Shown: positions 12,585 to 15,834 of the stretch, piece by piece | Position numbering within the stretch: position 1 is the stretch's first letter | Layout of the letters: every line of letters starts with the position of its first letter | NCBI GenBank assembly: GCA_030613915.1 | Contig: JAUWKY010000007.1 | Location: forward strand, 1-15,834 | DNA from: Syntrophobacterales bacterium | GTDB taxonomy: Bacteria > Desulfobacterota > Syntrophobacteria > BM002 | Direction of reading: 5' to 3' | Length of the DNA: 15,834 bases | Program-made: the position numbers and the translations under genes | The notes under the pieces: model-generated | The model's input: only the letters and a program-made list of their open reading frames with translations | Database searches by the model: none | What the model was told of the DNA's origin: nothing

Positions 12585-15500
12585 ATGCCTAAAAGAACAG
12601 ATATTCAGAAAATCCTCATCATCGGTTCAGGACCAATAATAATCAGTCAGGCCTGTGAATTTGACTATTCTGGCACCCAGGCATGCAAGGCCCTGCGGGA
12701 AGAGGGTTTCGAGATCGTTCTCATCAACAGTAATCCCGCCACCATTATGACCGACCCCGAGATGGCTCAGCGCACCTATATTGAACCCATCACTCCCGAA
12801 TGTGTGGCCAAAGTCATTGAGCGGGAAAGACCCCAGGCGTTGCTTCCCACTATGGGAGGGCAGACAGCCTTAAACGTGGCGGTGGCAGTGGGTGAGATGG
12901 GGGCTCTAGAGCGCTACGGGGTGGAGGTAATTGGCGCCTCCCTGCCGGTGATCAAAAAGGGGGAGGATCGCGAGCTTTTCCGGGCTGCCATGGAGAAGAT
13001 AGGTTTGAGGGTACCTGCCAGTGGAATTGCCCGCTCCATGGAACAAGTCCGCCAGGTGGCAGAAGAGATCGGTTTTCCCTTGATTATTCGACCCTCCTTC
13101 ACCCTTGGAGGCACTGGGGGCGGTGTAGTCTACAACCGGGAAGATTTGGAACGTATGGCCCGTGCAGGCCTGGACGCCAGTATGAACCGCACCATCATGT
13201 TGGAAGAATCAGTTTTGGGGTGGAAGGAATTCGAACTGGAGGTGATGAGAGACCACATGGACAATGTGGTAATCATCTGCTCCATCGAGAATTTTGATCC
13301 CATGGGCATACACACTGGTGACAGCATCACCGTGGCTCCGGCTCAGACGTTAACCGACCGTGAATATCAGGCCATGCGGGATGCGTCCATCGATGTGATC
13401 AGAGAAATCGGCGTGGAAACCGGCGGTTCAAACATTCAATTTGCCATCAACCCCGAAGACGGCGAGATGGTTATCATAGAAATGAACCCCCGGGTATCAC
13501 GCTCCTCCGCCCTGGCCTCCAAAGCCACCGGCTTCCCCATCGCCAAAATCGCCGCCAAACTTGCTGTTGGCTACAGCCTGGATGAGATCACCAACGATAT
13601 TACTCGAGAAACGCGGGCCTCGTTTGAACCCGCCATTGACTATTGCGTGGTGAAAATTCCCCGCTGGACTTTCGAAAAATTCTCTCAAACTCCTGATTCC
13701 CTTACCACAACAATGAAATCGGTGGGCGAGACCATGGCCATCGGCCGTACCTTTAAGGAAGCCCTGCAGAAAGCAGTGCGCTCCCTGGAAATAGGCCGTT
13801 TTTCCATGAACAGCGGTCTATCTCCCGAGTCTCTCAGAAACCCGGAATACCAGGGTCTTATTCGCCAAAAGCTACGCGAGCCCAACTCAGAGAGGCTCTT
13901 TTATCTTACCGCGGCCATGGAGGCAGGAATAGAACTGGAAGAAATCCACCAACTTACCAAAATCGACCCCTGGTTCCTCTACAACATCGAGCAAATTCTG
14001 AATTTTGAGACTCACTTGCGCCAGCAGCCCTTGAGCGATGACCTCTTGCGACAGTCCAAGGCATACGGATTTTCCGACCGTCGCTTGGCGGAACTTACGG
14101 GAACGGATGACGATACCATCCGCGAACGTCGAACACAGGCTGGTATCGTTCCAGTTTACAAGTTGGTGGATACCTGTGCAGCTGAATTCGAAGCGTATAC
14201 CCCTTACTACTATTCCACTTATGAGTACGAGGATGAATCACGGCCCGCCGAGGTACGCAAAGTGATGATCCTGGGGGGCGGCCCCAACCGCATCGGTCAG
14301 GGTATCGAATTTGATTACTGCTGTGTCCACGCCTCCTTTGCCCTGCGTGAGGAGGGGGTGCAGTCGATCATGGTAAATTCCAATCCGGAAACGGTAAGTA
14401 CCGACTATGACACTTCAGACAAACTGTACTTCGAGCCTCTCACCTACGAGGACGTTCTTCACATAATTGAGAGGGAGTCACCGGACGGCCTCATCGTCCA
14501 GTTCGGTGGCCAGACGCCGTTGAACCTCGCCGTTCCTCTGGCAAAGGCTGGTGCCCCCATCATCGGTACAACCCCGGACAGTATCGATAGGGCCGAGGAC
14601 CGAGAACGTTTCCAAGCCCTCATAAAGAAACTCGGGCTGAGACAGCCGAAAAATGCTATTGCTACCAGCGCTTCCGAAGCCCTCCAGGCGGCAACCAAAA
14701 TTGGCTACCCTGTTTTGGTGCGGCCGTCCTACGTTTTGGGTGGCCGGGCTATGGAAATCGTTTACGAACAAGAACAACTGGAAGCCTTCATTCATAAGGC
14801 GGTCCATGTTTCCCATGGCCATCCCATCTTGGTAGATCAATTTCTCCGGGACGCTATAGAAATAGATGTGGATGCCATTTCCGACGGTACAACCACGGTG
14901 ATTGGCGGCATCATGGAGCACATTGAGGAGGCAGGGATTCACTCTGGTGACAGCGCCTGTGTGCTCCCTCCCATCAGTATTTCCCAGGAACTCATTCAGG
15001 AGATCAAGGTTCAGACAAAGGCTCTGGCGCAGGAATTAGGGGTGGTGGGCCTTATGAATATACAATACGCAGTTAAAGACAATTTAATTTACGTGCTGGA
15101 GGTAAACCCCAGGGCCTCTCGCACGGCGCCTTTTGTAAGTAAGGCAATTGGTGTGCCTCTTGCCAAGCTCGCCACCAAGGTTATGCTGGGGAAGACCCTA
15201 TCCGAACTTGGCTTTACCCGAGAGGTGGAACCGACTCACCTTGCGGTCAAAGAGTCGGTATTTCCTTTCATACGTTTCCCAGACGTAGATATCCTTTTAG
15301 GCCCGGAAATGAAATCCACCGGCGAGGTAATGGGAATTGACAGGACATTTGGTATGGCCTTCGCCAAAGCCCAATTGGCGGCAGGGTATTCTCTACCATT
15401 GAATGGGAATGTATTTATTAGCGTCCGTGACCAGGACAAACAGGCCATTCTTCCCGTTGCCAGGGACTTCGCCCAGATAGACTTTGGGATCTATGCTACC

Positions 15501-15803
15501 CAGGGGACCTCCGATTTCTTGACAAAGCATGGAGTGCACAACCGTATGGTGGCAAAATTGAGTGAGGGACGCCCTCATGTCATAGACCATATCAAGAACG
15601 AGGAAATCAACCTGGTCATCAATACCAGCACTGGGAGAAAAACGGCCACCGACGCCTATTTGATTCGGCGGGCCACCTTGGTTTATAATCTACCATACGC
15701 CACGACCATTGCCGGCGCCAGAGCTTTCGCCCAGGCCATCGATGCGCTATGCAGCGGCGAGTTGGAGGTTAGGTCGATTCAAGAATATCATGGAAATAAT
15801 TGA
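12585..15803 (+). CDS. carB: carbamoyl phosphate synthase large subunit
   Basis: CarB makes carbamoyl phosphate from bicarbonate, ammonia supplied by CarA, and two ATP. At 1072 residues it is full length (E. coli 1073). Two homologous synthetase halves are visible: the first opens with [20 protein letters not shown], the second near residue 558 with [20 protein letters not shown]. Each has an ATP-grasp domain, with [18 protein letters not shown] in the first and [18 protein letters not shown] in the second. The C-terminal MGS-like regulatory domain starts near residue 940 ([12 protein letters not shown]) and includes [18 protein letters not shown], so allosteric control, for example by UMP, is likely. 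In the first signature a serine (IIISQA) replaces the glycine of E. coli (IVIGQA); the rest of the site is intact. The ATG at 12585 matches the family start although no clear ribosome site precedes it. Confidence 0.98.
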   Translation: MPKRTDIQKILIIGSGPIIISQACEFDYSGTQACKALREEGFEIVLINSNPATIMTDPEMAQRTYIEPITPECVAKVIERERPQALLPTMGGQTALNVAVAVGEMGALERYGVEVIGASLPVIKKGEDRELFRAAMEKIGLRVPASGIARSMEQVRQVAEEIGFPLIIRPSFTLGGTGGGVVYNREDLERMARAGLDASMNRTIMLEESVLGWKEFELEVMRDHMDNVVIICSIENFDPMGIHTGDSITVAPAQTLTDREYQAMRDASIDVIREIGVETGGSNIQFAINPEDGEMVIIEMNPRVSRSSALASKATGFPIAKIAAKLAVGYSLDEITNDITRETRASFEPAIDYCVVKIPRWTFEKFSQTPDSLTTTMKSVGETMAIGRTFKEALQKAVRSLEIGRFSMNSGLSPESLRNPEYQGLIRQKLREPNSERLFYLTAAMEAGIELEEIHQLTKIDPWFLYNIEQILNFETHLRQQPLSDDLLRQSKAYGFSDRRLAELTGTDDDTIRERRTQAGIVPVYKLVDTCAAEFEAYTPYYYSTYEYEDESRPAEVRKVMILGGGPNRIGQGIEFDYCCVHASFALREEGVQSIMVNSNPETVSTDYDTSDKLYFEPLTYEDVLHIIERESPDGLIVQFGGQTPLNLAVPLAKAGAPIIGTTPDSIDRAEDRERFQALIKKLGLRQPKNAIATSASEALQAATKIGYPVLVRPSYVLGGRAMEIVYEQEQLEAFIHKAVHVSHGHPILVDQFLRDAIEIDVDAISDGTTTVIGGIMEHIEEAGIHSGDSACVLPPISISQELIQEIKVQTKALAQELGVVGLMNIQYAVKDNLIYVLEVNPRASRTAPFVSKAIGVPLAKLATKVMLGKTLSELGFTREVEPTHLAVKESVFPFIRFPDVDILLGPEMKSTGEVMGIDRTFGMAFAKAQLAAGYSLPLNGNVFISVRDQDKQAILPVARDFAQIDFGIYATQGTSDFLTKHGVHNRMVAKLSEGRPHVIDHIKNEEINLVINTSTGRKTATDAYLIRRATLVYNLPYATTIAGARAFAQAIDALCSGELEVRSIQEYHGNN

Positions 15804-15823
15804 AGAATTGACGATTGAAGAAT
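15801..15823. repeat. short direct repeat at the carB stop codon
   Basis: TGAAGAAT occurs at 15801-15808 and again at 15816-15823, separated by TGACGAT. This looks like the start of another degenerate 7-8 bp tandem array; it begins with the carB stop codon itself and runs toward the window edge. Confidence 0.35.
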
Positions 15824-15834
15824 AGAAATTACAA

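Noticed and set aside
1..15834. CRISPR array, prophage, transposase or defence system
   Set aside because: The repeats present are short, degenerate and in spacers without unique spacer structure. No integrase, transposase, nuclease or phage structural gene is visible in any frame.

Overview
The window looks like ordinary chromosome from a Gram-negative bacterium. Two genes point that way: a CMP-KDO synthetase (lipopolysaccharide core) and a Sec-exported TRAP-TAXI receptor. Fused TRAP-TAXI permeases, mid-range base composition and spacers full of short degenerate repeats fit a sulfate-reducer-like lineage (Desulfobacterota, the former Deltaproteobacteria). That placement is inference from gene style; no marker gene fixes it.

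The left two thirds (about 1-9860) is transcribed on the minus strand. In transcription order it holds a TAXI solute receptor, a fused TRAP permease, a small exported DUF1566 protein, a universal stress protein, a second fused TRAP permease, prmA (ribosomal protein L11 methyltransferase), icd (NADP-dependent isocitrate dehydrogenase), and the 5' part of a comF-like gene cut by the window edge. The first five form a coherent solute-uptake locus: one periplasmic receptor, two paralogous permeases, and two accessory proteins between the permeases. prmA has a good sigma-70-type promoter of its own (TATAAT at -10), so prmA and icd are probably separate from the transport locus.

The right third (10421-15803) is on the plus strand: kdsB, then carA and carB (both subunits of carbamoyl phosphate synthetase, for pyrimidine and arginine synthesis). 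About 640 bases between the divergent TAXI and kdsB genes hold no convincing gene, but contain a hairpin, pieces resembling widespread dispersed repeats, and a 9-bp tandem repeat.

The coding content is conventional; the unusual material is between the genes. (1) A 144-bp nested palindrome with 22-bp perfect terminal inverted repeats lies between the DUF1566 and stress-protein genes and supplies the DUF1566 stop codon. (2) A 189-bp element with 16-bp perfect terminal inverted repeats lies upstream of icd, flanked by 7-bp degenerate tandem arrays in opposite orientations. (3) An inverted pair of 8-bp arrays and an 11-bp GC-rich hairpin separate the receptor from its permease. (4) A 9-bp array lies upstream of kdsB. 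I see no CRISPR array, tRNA, rRNA, transposase, toxin-antitoxin pair or phage gene.
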